DNA of 64,000 bases, taken from Owenia fusiformis (lineage: Eukaryota; Annelida; Polychaeta; Sabellida; Oweniidae). Location of the stretch: NCBI GenBank assembly GCA_903813345.2, contig CAIIXF020000005.1:34353375-34417374 (forward strand), written 5' to 3'. The notes under the pieces were generated by a model. The model saw nothing but the letters and a program-made list of their open reading frames with translations, was not told the DNA's origin and did not search any database. A program made the translations under genes and the position numbers. Shown here piece after piece: positions 42,301 to 59,900 of this stretch; the stretch's first letter is position 1, and every line of letters starts with the position of its first letter.

Positions 42301-44261
42301 TATTTCAGGTATAATTCAAAGTTTAGGAATGGAGGCCATACTGGTTTATACAGCCCTTATGCTCAAAAAGAGAGTCATAGTATACCACCCTAAAGTTGAT
42401 GAATTACTCCGATTTACAAGGTAGGCTTTTACAGGCTAAGATGCTTCATGATGTAATTTGAAGGTTATTTAAAATTGTTGCAGTTTCAATTCATAGAATG
42501 ACATTGTAAAGTGGTTATTGGTTGAGGTTTAAATAGCTGGTGTTGTACAAATTAACTATTACATTACAAATTACACTGTGATTGCCAAATTCAAATTATT
42601 TGAAATATTATACCATTTCACATGTTATATTTATCATTTAGAAAATATGAAAATTACCCTGTAGATCAGCAATTTTTCTGTACAAAATTAGGGACCACCC
42701 TTGCACCCTGAACCAAAATTTCTGTTTCCTTGGCCTAATATTAAGCCTCTTGGTCTAGTCCACTATACATTGGATAATCTAATCACCTTTTCATGTCATT
42801 TATCATTATATCACTACATATTATTATAGCCATCATTGTTATGACCAGTTGTTAGGCTTATTTTGTCACATTCTTAATGTTGCATCTTTTTTATAAATGT
42901 TATGCATAATTCAACTATTTCTTGTGTGCTTGTAGAACTCTTCCATGTCTTGTGTGGCACAGACAGAATTGGGATATTTTATATCCATACGTCCACCTGG
43001 ACGACGAAGAACTAAAAAGTTTTGAATCACAGAGGCATTATGTTGTTGGGTGTACCGACGCTGCAATTGAAACGAGGTTAGTTGAAGTATTTTTAATCAC
43101 ACTTAGAGTGAAATTTTGCAGTTCAGGGGGTAAACTGGATAAAAACTTGTGACTATTTTTACATTTCAATATTTCATTCTTGCAGCATGATATGAGTATT
43201 TAAAATTTAAATTTGACATGATTAGATTTTAGATAATGGTGATACATTACCAGGTCTGCCATTCTGAATTCTTGAGCCAAACATCCCACAGATTTGCAAC
43301 CAGATTGAATCTCTATTTCGCAAACACTGAGAATAATATACAATGCTACTGTAGCTTTAAAATTGTAACAGAATCAAAATTGCTGCCTTTTTTGAGAAGA
43401 TTATTCCCAGCTTGATATTAAATGTGTATGGTTTCAGGACAGATTTGTACGACATATTCATCGCTGTGCCAACACATGAGGTGACTGTGGCACCAAATGC
43501 CAAAGATTCCCTCGCAATGAGTAAACTACATAAAGATGTCGCTGTCACAATGGTCAATAGTGCGGCAAATGAGGAACTCTCAGATCAACAAGTCATAAAG
43601 GTGAAACTGTCAACTTAACTTTTTATGTCACCACAAAAAAGTGGTGACATAGTCTTATAGTCTCCAACTGTTTTGTGGCGGTAGTTGGTGTTCTTCATTC
43701 AGCATCTGTAACAAATGACAGGTGGTGACATTTTGCATGTTAATGCCTAGTACCAGTCTGTGCCAATCAAGTACTATATACTCACAGAAATGGTATGCTT
43801 ACAAATATATTCATCCACTACATTATTGAAAAATAGCAGATTACAGGTTCAGATCCAGTAAAATGGTCCCATCTGCTTGGAGTTTAGAAGCTAGCGATAA
43901 AAAAACTTATTCCTGTCAAACTAGATGTTATATGTCAGAAGATTGACAGTGTTTTAGTTTCCATAATTTTGGAATAATGTTCCAATAGAACTCCAATAGA
44001 ACTCCAACTAAAATATTCACTAACAGACAATACAATTGTATGTCCCAGCATTATATTTAACACAACATACCATCTTTATATTTTCAGGAAATTGCTAAGA
44101 AGACCAAGGAGCTGTTGAACAATCTTAAGACATTAGCCACTCCTAATGAGGAAGGAGTGGGATACATTACACTTGAGGCATTACGTGAAAGGAAAATGCA
44201 ACCTGCAACTGAACATTTCTTATACAATCTTGCCATGTGTGAGGGATTAGTCCAGTTATAG
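39380..44261 (+). CDS. DENND10: DENN domain-containing protein 10
   Basis: Formerly FAM45. A small DENN-family protein linked in vertebrates to late endosomes and the Commander (CCC/Retriever) recycling complex. Exons: 39380-39419, 40783-40979, 41625-41853, 42309-42420, 42936-43076, 43438-43600, 44088-44261. All phases join; 1056 nt, 351 aa (human about 357). Identifying stretches: EKDHQGDVLWTWSYPTVS, LVLTTKDYNPEKYETLSRIL, ALMLKKRVIVYHPKVDELL, LVWHRQNWDILYPYVHLDDE and ATEHFLYNLAMCEGLVQL at the end. The first exon is tiny (MAAICELLSAGII) and joins in phase to EKDHQG. Divergent neighbour of eIF3A, as I recall for human chromosome 10. Intron 1 carries a very large palindrome. Confidence 0.96.
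39969..40727. mobile_element. large palindromic element in DENND10 intron 1
   Basis: Arms of about 335 bp (39969-40300 and 40393-40727) are inverted copies with only scattered differences: GGTCTCATGGAAGTTAACAG on the left against CTGTTAACTTCCATGAGACC on the right, with AGGAAATGACAAAACAGGAA and ATATTGGGCACATTTTCTGA also shared. The loop is about 90 bp. The right end stops about 55 bp before the acceptor of exon 2. No coding capacity. Confidence 0.9.
41965..42270. repeat. dispersed 'AGTAAAACCTGT' repeat
   Basis: Contains CAGTAAAACCTGTAAAGTGG, GTGGAACACTTTTCAGTCCC and inverted counterparts. Related sequences lie near 2455-2635, 3150-3320 (ending ATTACAGGTTT), 44991-45165 and 51540-51631 (ending ACAGGTTTTACTGTAATG). 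The typical form has inverted ends CAGTAAAACCTGT/ACAGGTTTTACTG, so a palindromic MITE family. Confidence 0.7.
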
Positions 44262-44486
44262 CACAAACCATTTCATCTTTTGTAAAATCTGTGTAAGGGA
44301 ACTTTGTAAAATGTGTTTTGAAATTTTAAAATGGAGACTCATTTGCAGCATTGTGAGTGCAAAGTGCATCAAAGCATTCTTTGTATGGCAGAGATGGTTT
44401 GAGTATAAGAATGCATTTGCAGTAATTGGATGTCCCTTTGACTTTCATGGTATAATGACCTCTAAGTGTGTAGTTGCCTAAGATAA

Positions 44487-44745
44487 TATAAGTTATTGAA
44501 TGATTTGAAGTGCAATACAGGATATATTCTGCTCGAGAAATTCCGTATTGGAACGAGATGAAGTCGAGTGCCAATACAGAATATCGAGACAGAATATATC
44601 CTGTATTGCACTTCAAATCATTCAATAACGTTTTTTATCCTCTGTATTGCTACTGAGATTGTCCCCTCCGTACTACCAATATTTTCTGTATTGCAACAGA
44701 GATGATCAACGGGGACAATCTCAGTAGCAATACAGATTGGTACAG
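44487..44745. repeat. two adjacent hairpin repeats
   Basis: First palindrome: TTATTGAATGATTTGAAGTG and CACTTCAAATCATTCAATAA, arms about 48 bp (44487-44534 and 44588-44634). Second: CTGTATTGCTACTGAGATTG and CAATCTCAGTAGCAATACAG (44640-44667 and 44717-44744). Both share the word CTGTATTG, so they probably belong to one element type. Confidence 0.8.
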
Positions 44746-46240
44746 CACAAGAACTGACCAATCAGAAGGCTTCATTTTACAGATCATACGATAAATATGA
44801 ACACCTTCAATCCCAGCAATGATTGAAAACCACAGAGGGATTCTATTTAACAATCTCGCAAAAGGAAACATTCATTTACTCGATCAATATAGGATTTTTT
44901 CATCATGATCAAACATTATGATTTACCAACTGTCAAGGGAAGGACATTGAAATGAAAGATAAACCCATTTTAGGGGAGAATGCTATATACAGTAAAACCT
45001 GTATAAGTGGAACACATTTGGTACCTCTAAAAGTGTTCCACTTGGGAGGTGAATAGAGGTTCATTAAACATTAAGTCAGTTTGTCTCGGGAGTCTGAAAA
45101 TTGTTCCACTTACTGAGGTGTTTCACTTCTAGAGGTGTTCAACTTAACATGTTTCACTGTATATACTTTATGATTAACATAATGCAAGAGCTATAACTCT
45201 ATTGATCTTAATGCTTTCTCATGTTGCCATGTCTCTCTTGTTCATGAAAATATGTGGCATAGAATCTATAAAATAGTCTTGCATACAAGTCAGAATCAGC
45301 TTACAGATCAGTAAACTACAAAGGCACCAAGTTCAACTTAACAAAATGTTTTTATGTCACCTCCAAGAAGCCAATACAAGAACTGGTGTTACTAGATGAC
45401 AGTCCAATTGTGAGCATTCAGTATCTGTAACAATTGTTTTATGTCACCATCAGAAGTGTCTCCAACTTTTTGTGGATTGAGTTCAGTGGTTGGCAGTTAG
45501 TGTTTAGTGTCTGTAACAAATGGCAAGTGGTGAGATTTTACATGTTAATGCCTTATTCTCCCTTGTATGCAGGACTGAAGAGTAACACAACCGATATGTA
45601 ATAACCATGTAAATTGCTCCTAGTGCATTAATACATTTATAAAATATATTTATTTTCATACTAAACAAAACTATATATTGGTTAAATTTATCACATAATT
45701 TATATTTATTTGGTGTCATCATTTGGTACATCAGAATCTGAATTATTCTGTTTTTATTATGAAAAATTAACAGAATAAATACATAAGTAAGACACAGTAT
45801 ACAGGATAATTTCCATAGCAATAGCTAGTCGTAAAATATACTTAATATGAATGTGATTAATATTGTATATACAGTACATGGATGGAATCATTAAAACTCA
45901 AAGCTAAAATTTAAATCTGAAATTTAAACAGTATACGTGGACAGATACATATAAAACATATTTTGATGACCACAAAGTCAACTGACTCACATTTACATTT
46001 ATATACAGTATAATTTAGAAAAAACATGAAGTCAAATAATCAGAACATCTTGTAAGGCTAAATGCCTCAAAATACTGAAATGTTTGCATTTGCATATAAA
46101 AATTCCCAAGATCCATATAAAACAGGCAGAAAGGGCAATTAACAATTTTAACAATTAACAGTTTTTGATTTATTTCTCACTTTTACACTGACATTCAGCC
46201 CGATCTCCCAAATGAAGGCAGCTTTCTTAAGAAACATTAA

Positions 46241-46291
46241 TACAGGGTGGTCCAAAAAGGAGTTTGAGGCCCCCTTTTGGGCCACCCTGTA
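46241..46291. mobile_element. 51-bp hairpin made of mariner-type ends
   Basis: TACAGGGTGGTCCAAAA on the left and TTTTGGGCCACCCTGTA on the right, separated by 17 bp. ACAGGGTGG.CCAAAA is a common terminus of Tc1/mariner elements, so this looks like two termini brought together with the interior deleted. Confidence 0.7.
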
Positions 46292-48148
46292 CATACATAT
46301 ACATAGTAGAGTCCAAGTTTGAGATGCACTTTCTCCCTTAAAAGAATACAGTTTTTACAATTGACCACTAAATATTCTTACAAACATAAACAGACAATAA
46401 CTTAATTTCAAATGCCTTCAGCATTAAAATTTTATGTACAATACTATTTTATGTAGATGGTTCTTACATCTTCCATTATCTGTACAGCTTTCTTATATGT
46501 CATTTCAAACACTTCCAAATGGGAACTTTTGCCAGTTTAATTCCATTAACTCGCATGCAATAAAGTGTCCATCACTGGTAGTGAACATTTCCGAAATATC
46601 ACAACACCAAAACAATGCAATGATGTACTCATGCCATAGTGCCAATCTGTGGAGTTGATTCAGATAGGGTAATTGAAAACAGAAATACAAGCCCATCAGC
46701 TGCTTAATCCCATATGAAGAAGGTTTAAAGCAAATAAGTAAAGCATTTCTAAAATGATGTGTCCTACAATATAGCCTACCTCAACAAAAAAAACTGAGGC
46801 TTGTTTCTAAAAAGTGTCATGGATAAGAATTTCTGAATTTCAATTATCTGTCACAATTCACTTATGACAATATAACAAAAGTCAACTGGGTTTGTTAGGG
46901 ATGGTCTCCAAATGTTAACAGTGGAAGAACAAAGTTTAATTTCGATGGGGAGGGGGTAAATGACAATACCATAAGTGAAGAATGATTTTGTGAAAATTCT
47001 TAACTTCTTTATATAGGAGAAGGGGGAGAGGCACATTCTAATACTCAGACCATTTCTGCCTTGCAAAGAAATGTATTGATAGAAGGCTATGGTCTCTTAC
47101 GATGGAGGGGGGGGGAGGAAATCCTAATAATATAACTCTTCGCAACCGTCAATACTTGGTCACCATCCCTAATTTGAGAAAAGGCTTTCAGAGAGAGCTA
47201 CACAATACCATTAGTCCATGCAAAGCTAATGTACATTGATAAATGTCAATCAAGCAAAATGTGGATAATGATTCTTGTTTTCTATGCTATATACATTAAC
47301 CTGAGAGTTATTTTTCCTAGAAGCATTGGGTAGCAAATTTCCAGCAAAGCTTATGAGGAAAACTACCAAAAACAGCTACATTTCCTCATATTTTCTAAAA
47401 TAAAGACCATGCAAGCTAAGGAGGAAAAGCTACAAGGTGCTACTTTTTTCCATGTTGTGATGTTTATTAATTGTAAACTCCATGCAAAGCTAAGTAGGAA
47501 AGGACTACAAGACGCTAGATTTCTCCATGTTGTGTGACATTTTGTAAGTGTGCACAAGTATCCGCATCAAATCCATAAGACTGAAATGGAAAAAGCAAAA
47601 GCTCAAGCAAAATACATTTAAACTACTTCAAGAAATGCTGAGAAAAGCAATTTTCAAGACAAAAATTTTACTTCTTGAATAAGTTGAAGAGAAACTTCCG
47701 CAAGAGGTGCATGCATCTATAGCTATAAATCTAAACAAATCCAAGCTAGTCATTATATTATTAGTTCATGCATAAGTGTCTATACCCTAATTGTGAATAC
47801 ACAGCAGAAACATGTAAAGCAAATAATAATTTATCAACATTGTCTGCAAAGTGCTACATCAGATTCATTCAAGCTTGCAAAGGAAGTGAAAATATATAGC
47901 AAGTGACGAGAGAGGTGTCAAGATGTTTCACCCCTTAGACGTTTCATCCCTAGGCTGTTCACCCCTTAGACATTTCATCCCCTAGGATTTTTATCCCTTA
48001 AATATCCTCTTAGGCATTGTTTTAAATGTCTGCCACAGATCATGCATGGGTGGGGTGAACCTCTATATTACAATGAACAACATTGTTATATGTGAACAAA
48101 TTGGGATTTCTTTCTAAATGCGATCATACAAAAGGATGTGTTTTTAGA

Positions 48149-53215
<5,067 letters not shown>

Positions 53216-53231
53216 ACCTGGAAGATAAATT

Positions 53232-53632
53232 AGGGTTATGTACTGGGAGGTTTTGGATATGGGGTTTATTCAGAGGGATATATGCATATCTACCTGAGGG
53301 ACCGTAGGGACCGAAGGTAGATGTGCATATCTCACGAGGGATGAACCCTATATCCAAACCGACCGTACATAACTGCTTTACCCTATACCAAGTTGAGTTT
53401 TCAGGGGCATATGGTCATTTCAATACTACAAGGTGTAAAAATATACAAATCATTCATATGCAAAGTCATTTTATTGCATTACCGGAAGCGGGAAGATATG
53501 CACCGGAAGCGGGAAGATATGCACCGAAGCGGGAGATATGGCGGGAGATATGGAGGTTCTGGATATGGAAACCTCAAAATCAGGATACATCTTACCAACT
53601 TATCTCCCTAAAACTCTACTTGGCATAGGATA
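53232..53632. mobile_element. non-autonomous element, copy B, upstream of LRP2BP exon
   Basis: Opposite orientation to copy A (26317-26811). Runs from TTAGGGTTATGTACTGGGAG to CTTGGCATAGGATAA, with ATAAAT on both sides as a possible duplication. It contains three near copies of ACCGGAAGCGGGAAGATATG, and lacks the A/G-rich tract of copy A. Begins about 13 bp from the LRP2BP coding exon boundary. Confidence 0.75.
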
Positions 53633-55392
53633 AATCATCATATTACTAGAAGGTTAGATAGTTAGTAGGTAGGCACCAGACACAAGAGAAGAGTACAGTT
53701 AGAGTAAGTGACCCTAAAATATATGAGATACATGCACCAAATGAGAGGTTCCAAATAAGAGGTACGGAATGAGATGATTGCAATTAAAGCTGAGTGATGG
53801 GTATGAGCTAGGACTCTTAACCCTACATGTAACGTGTGTAATAGCCATCTCATGCTTTGAAGAGTCATGTGTGTAAGAAAGGGGAGGTGCGTCAGATCCA
53901 AACGCCTGCACTTTTTGATGAGATTCCTTTGAAACGACAAAAATCCTGTTTTATCAAAAAAAAATATTTAGAGTTCTGGTCAAAAGCTCAGATTGCACAC
54001 AAATAATTTCTTCAAAAAAAATTTCATCGGGGAACCGTGCCCCTGGAATGCAAGAGATATGCGGCCTTTGGCCATGAAATAAATTTCCAGTCACCTATCA
54101 CTTCTGGAAAAACGCATTCAATTTCACAAATGGTCTGAAACCCCGGCATAAGAGACTGAGATGACAGGTCACAATGTGATAAGTAGATAGCATGGGGAGG
54201 GGGCTTCTGTTCACTATGGACTCAGACTTGATCTGATTCTGAATCAGTGAGAATCACAATTTGAAGTATGATTTTGATTTTTATTTGATTTTTACCAATA
54301 ATTGTGAACATAGAAATTACAAACCTTGTGTTTCCCGTAGACTTTAATATACCAGCATTACGAAATCAAGTTAGTATTGTCAAATTGTTCGCTATAATTA
54401 GTACAAACACTAATCGAAATCAGGGTGTTTCAAACATTTTCACAGTTTTCATTCGCCATGACAATCTGGGGTCATGACCTTATTCACTGCAGAAATTTAT
54501 CCTACTTACAAAACTATTTTCTACACTTTTTAGGAAATAAATATTTATTTTGATCAATTTAAAAATTGAAAAACTTATTTTATCACAAAAAGTATCAAAA
54601 TAAGATCCCTAAAATAAAAAAAATATTCACTCCTTGTCAAGGTCGCAGAAATTTTGCCAAATTTTTATTTTTTCGACGATTGCAGATTTATGAAGGTTTG
54701 TTCCATATTTTATGAATTATTACATATGAAATTTTATTTTCTAGGTCTATTTTATGTTGAAAATTATTCAAAACAGAAAAGAGAAACATCCAAATATAAG
54801 AGGCCACACACTTTATAAGCCAAACTAGAAGCAATCCAAGATATACAAATGTCATTCATGTACATTATGAATATACTTTTCCATATATTATTGCACAATG
54901 GTCTCCCAATTTCTTATATTTGCCGTTCTACTGACGAAATGAAGCAGTGAAATGGACTCTAATGTGGTGTTGATTTTTCTCACAAATCACAGTCAGTCAG
55001 TATCGAGTATGCAGTTATGCATTTGTCTTCATTACTTCTTTCCGAGTTCAACAACGAAACTTTGAATTTGCCAGCGTACCCGCTGGCTATCGGTCGATTT
55101 CGCCACGAAGATCCTCCTTCTTCCTCTGTGTCTGAGGCCATTGGCACTGAAATGCTGCCTTTTGAGTTGATACAATTTATCACTTGTGTTTTGTTTTCAC
55201 TTGTAATTATCTCGTACACTTTACTTCTCGTTAATTGGAGAGAGAGCGCTAAATTTTGCTGTATTAGAGTTTGAAAACTTAAAATTCAAGAATGCATCTG
55301 TTGATTAAATAAAGTAACCGAGCATATTTATAATGGAGTGTTTCGGCTATTTCCGTTGTTCAAATCTTCTGAGAATGTGACGCCACTCCGGA

Positions 55393-55400
55393 TGACGTCA
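55393..55400. promoter_or_regulatory. CRE palindrome TGACGTCA
   Basis: Full CREB/ATF consensus within GGATGACGTCACATC, in the region between LRP2BP and ARMH3 and close to a CpG-containing stretch. The eIF3A/DENND10 promoter has the same motif. Confidence 0.6.
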
Positions 55401-55674
55401 CATCAGAGATTACTGAGAAACACCATGATGTTTCTTAAACAATGTTTTTTAGGCTATGTACACGATCCTTTACTTTCATTGGGTGTTTGTTGCGATGTGA
55501 CATAATTTGAGAGACGAACAACATTGGACACTGCCGGAAATTACAGAAACTCCATTATCTCTATGCTTTGAAAATTTGAAATTTTAGTCCTGGGAAAACT
55601 CGATTTACAACATCATGTAACCATTCAAACTAATTCATGAAGAAGAGATTACAGGGTAAATATTTATCACTCAA

Positions 55675-56291
55675 GGGTTTGTGTAAAAAACCGGGTGACC
55701 GAGTGGCCGGGTAACCGGGTACTTAACGTTCCTTGCAGGGTTACCAACTTTTAAAGTTGCATATTTGTAGACTATCCTTCAATATTTTTACGTTATCAGT
55801 TTACCAAGAACCTGTAAGAGACTGGATTTCAGAAGTCCTAGGTAGTTATTTACACAGTTTACACGTACGATGACGTTAGTTGCTTGATTTATTGTCCCAG
55901 TGATTGACAGCATATTGATGGTTGTTTTCTATGATGGCGATTTCTACTAGATATTAAACAAATCTGGAAGATTTACGTACGCGTCAATTGAAACGTTATT
56001 TGCCGTGTTCGATGTACAATGTAACGTTAGTTGCTTGATTTATTGCCTCACTGATTGACATTATATTAATTTTGTTTGTCGTTTTGCCAGTTGATTTATT
56101 GGTAAATAAATTTTGTTGCTTGTTTGGTTGTTTGCTTGATTGGTTGTGTCACTGGTACGTTGATTGGGATGTTAGTTGGGCGTTTTGAGGCATAAAAAGA
56201 AAAAATCAAATTCCTAACCCTGGTAGGAAGGTAGGGTACCCGGTCACCCAGCTACCCGGTTATCCGGTCACCCGGTTTTTTACACAAACCC
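55675..56291. mobile_element. 617-bp element with GGGTTTGTG ends, 9-bp TSD
   Basis: Inverted ends GGGTTTGTGTAAAAAACCGG and CCGGTTTTTTACACAAACCC, the inverted repeat continuing about 50 bp through GGTGACC/GGTCACC words. Flanked by ATCACTCAA and ATCATTCAA (8 of 9 match). The interior has two copies of ACGTTAGTTGCTTGATTTAT. No transposase. Mutator-like by TSD length. Confidence 0.85.
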
Positions 56292-56943
56292 ATCATTCAA
56301 TGTTTGAGAGATTGTTAAGATAAAGGTCGGTACAAGGGTCCTATTTTTGGGTAATCATTTTTTGGATGTACCATTTTTGGTTTGTGTCTGATCTTCTTAT
56401 TTATTCATTGAGCCTAGGCAAGGCTATAACTGACTGACAACTGGCAATTGTTTTTCACATATCCTAGTTTTCTGCATCAGAAAAAAGCAAATTCTGCACT
56501 TGAATTTAAATAAAAAATAAGAGTTAGCTAATGAATACGACTGTCACCTACCCTCATAAAATTCATTTAAAATGATCCCATATCAGCTTTTATTCAGTTT
56601 TGCCTACCATGAGTATCAGCACAATATACATACCTGTGTGGTATCCAGTCATTTACTTTTTATGAAACATGTTGAAAAGGAAATCGTACCAATTTTTATT
56701 ATTTCCTTCATAATTATAGAATCAATCAACAACTGAAGCCAAAAACATAATTCCGAGATGAGTATAAACACAACTCTACTGTGATCATAATGCAGTTTGA
56801 AAACATACAGTACAAATAAGCCATCTACAGAGATGAACAGTAGGAGTTGATTATGAAGTCAAAAATGCCGTAATTTGTATTTCCAGACTCGATAGAAGAC
56901 ATGTGAAGACTTCAAATTATAATTGATAATCCACAAATAAAGT

Positions 56944-59900
56944 ATGACGACTACAACACCGATAACACCCCCTATTTCACCCACTGCTTCTAAACCTCGA
57001 CCAATACTTCTACGCAAGTCATCTGGGGGAAAAGGAGCACTGAAGGAAAAAATTGTGCAAATTTATGAAGCTTTTTTCAAGGTAAGTGTGATTAAAAAAA
57101 TGTCTGCAGTATTAACAATACAGCCTGAATTGCAGCCTCTAATTGATTGCAAAATTTCAAAAATGTTAACATTGAAAATGTAGTGTCACTGTTGCAAGAT
57201 GGACATCCTACTATAATAACAATCATGACTGATCAATCATCATAATGTTATTTTATTTTTTGTTCTGTGACCACAGTTAATTTCTTAGTAATCATCATAA
57301 TTTAATCTTTTTAGCACATATGGTGTGACCTATTGTAATCACCCACTTGACTGTCTGTCAATCAACGCATTGGTGGCTCATTTGCTCATTTGTAACCTTC
57401 AATAACAATTCAAATGGTTTCATTTTTATGTCTCAAATTGGCGTCTCAAAAGCTATGTTCATTTTAAGATAGTGGCCATTTTTTATTGCAAAAAATCATA
57501 ATTTCAGCACTTGCACCATGTGAGCCCGGTATTAATGAAACTTTTTATTTTGTTCATTTTCAAACTTAAACATGATATGCACAACTGTGCATTTTACATG
57601 TAATAGCGTATTTATATTTTTACAGGGCACAGACCCATCAGTGGGTAACCCAAATTTCTGGGATGAACTTTTCCTGCTAAAAGTCAACACGACTTTCATT
57701 GAAACAGAATTTGAGAAATTATCAGGAGATCAACTTTTAAGTCTAAAGGTAAGCTAATCATATCATTGAAAAATTTGTAAATTACAGCATCTAGAAAAAG
57801 TATCATTATATCCATAATACAATAGAGGCATATGTACAATAGTAAAAACTGAGAAAACATACGTCATATGTGAATAAGTCGTTTGTGAAACATGGCATCC
57901 AGGTTAAATGTTCAAAGTTGTCAAATGCGCCATTTGTATATGAAATGTCTTACTTAGAATATACTGTACTTGCAGGATAACATTAACACCCTGTTCTACA
58001 AGTGTGTGCTAACCCTCAAAGAGGACTATCCAATCAGAATTGTCAATGCTATTCAGGTAAGTGGATGTGTTGAAGCTAGAATTGTGTCATTAGTGCAATG
58101 TTATTCACACCTGTCCCATTGGCTTGTGTCTGAATATTTTTGTATTGAATTTAGAACTTCAAATAGACTTAATTATTCAAACTATAGTAATATATATGTT
58201 TATTTCATAATTTTTAACTATTATCCAGGTTTATTCCCAAGGTATATCCCAAGTGAAATATGTGCATCTCCTAACGGACCACTGAGGTAATGGATGCGGA
58301 ATTAAAGATGTGTTCAGATGTACAGTTTTTTACTGTTTAAACTAATTCTTATTTTTCTGCTTACTTGTAGACAATATGTGCATTGGTGCGTGGAATCTTC
58401 AAAAAGAGCATTGGTGGAGACTTTGGTTTTGATATGATTGACATTCTGATTGGATTCGATGCAGCTGAGGGACTTATGCAAACATTAATTGAACACTGCA
58501 ATCATTTCCTTACTGGAGAACATTCTGATAACTTGAAGGGGCTCGTCTTGAAGCTCCTATTGGTCCTCGTCACGGTAAGTGTATTCTGGGAGATCATTTC
58601 TTGAAAATGTAACAGTTTAAGATTTATTATGTTACCATCACAAGTGATCACATATTGTAATGGTCTCCAACTTTTTGGTCATAACTCCACAAGTATTCCA
58701 TCAGTTTTTTGTGGATGGTGTTCGGTGGTTGGCATTTGGTGTTCCGTGGTTGATGTTTAGCAGTCGGCATTCAGCATCTGTAACAAATAGTAGGTGGTGA
58801 CATTTTACGTGCCTTCTAAACTTAGCTTTGAATTCCATTAAATATGAAAAAGCAATGGAGTGCTTCAATGATCCCATTCTTTTAAAATGGCTAACATTTA
58901 CTTATCTGAGCCGTCGTTAAATTTTCAAATGGATTTCTCCTTGTAAAAATGGCTTCCTCATACGCATTTGCTTGACTAGATCTTTGTTTGAAGGTATTAC
59001 CTACACATGGTATTGCTTTTGTCCTTTTGTAATTTGCTCTTGTATTTTTAGGCAACTGAAAATGTCAGTCAGAACACGTTATTAGAGTATGTGATGATCA
59101 ACAGTGTCTATGAAGCTATCGTCCTGTTGCTAGGCAACCCCACAATGAGGCAGGCTCATGGTCATGATGCCGTCTTACTTTTAACAATTTTGGTGCAGTA
59201 TAGAAAATATGAGGTAAGTTGCAACACCCCAGTTGTTGTTTATCATATATACATGTAGTTTGTATTGACTAACTTATATGTACTCTGATGTTGCCCTTTG
59301 TTTATCTATGTTATTTTGTTATCAGTCTTAGTGTTTGACAATCAGATACATCCCAGATTTAAGTGTTACATTTCAAAAATTCGCATCAATAATTTATAGC
59401 CAAATATGCTTTTTAGCTCATTATCATTATCAAAAATTATTTTCCAGATTTTCAGAGATGAAACCACTTCAATTGAGCCTAAAAGCCAGGCTTCATTGTT
59501 TCGATGATGTTAGAATCAATTTTGCCTTTTATTTTCAGTCAGCCAACCCTTACATCGTGAAACTGTCAATATTAGATGATGAGCTTGCATTGAATGTAAG
59601 TACATAGATATGCCCCATTGCCATGGAAATGAACATATTTTATTTTAAACTTAATGTAAAGATCCAAACCAGTAAATTTATTATTATGTGTTTGTTAAAG
59701 TCAGAAAATAATCTGATCTAACATAAACATTACCCTGGGAGGAATTTCTCAAACATATTCACAAATAAAATGATTTTTTAGATTTTTCAGAACTGTCAAA
59801 AGAAATCTCATACTTCATGGCTTGTGGAAAAAATATCAGTGAGTTACTGTATGTTGAATTGTTTTGATTTTATGCTAAATATGTTTAGGGATATGCCCAA

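Larger units (their letters stand above)
44262..48148. other. convergent intergenic region, DENND10 / LRP2BP
   Basis: Three or more repeat insertions (44487-44745, 44991-45165, 45353-45545, 46241-46291) and AT-rich sequence. A possible DENND10 poly(A) signal AATAAA lies near 45773. A roughly 90-bp duplicated segment (TTTTTCCATGTTGTG, CTACAAG.) lies at 47370-47550. A G-run is at 47105-47117. No protein gene recognised. Confidence 0.5.
53633..56943. other. divergent upstream region of LRP2BP and ARMH3
   Basis: Start codons of LRP2BP (-) and ARMH3 (+) face away across 3.7 kb. Near 55000-55460 the sequence is richer in CpG than its surroundings, which would suit non-coding first exons and a promoter. 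Open frames at 54980-55219 (-) and 55017-55274 (+) overlap there; neither resembles a protein I know. The rest is AT-rich, without clear features except the element at 55675-56291. Confidence 0.5.

Noticed and set aside
55017-55274. Small open frame with one hydrophobic segment near the LRP2BP/ARMH3 promoter
   Set aside because: It overlaps an antisense open frame of equal quality, shows no conserved motif, and lies where non-coding first exons are expected.
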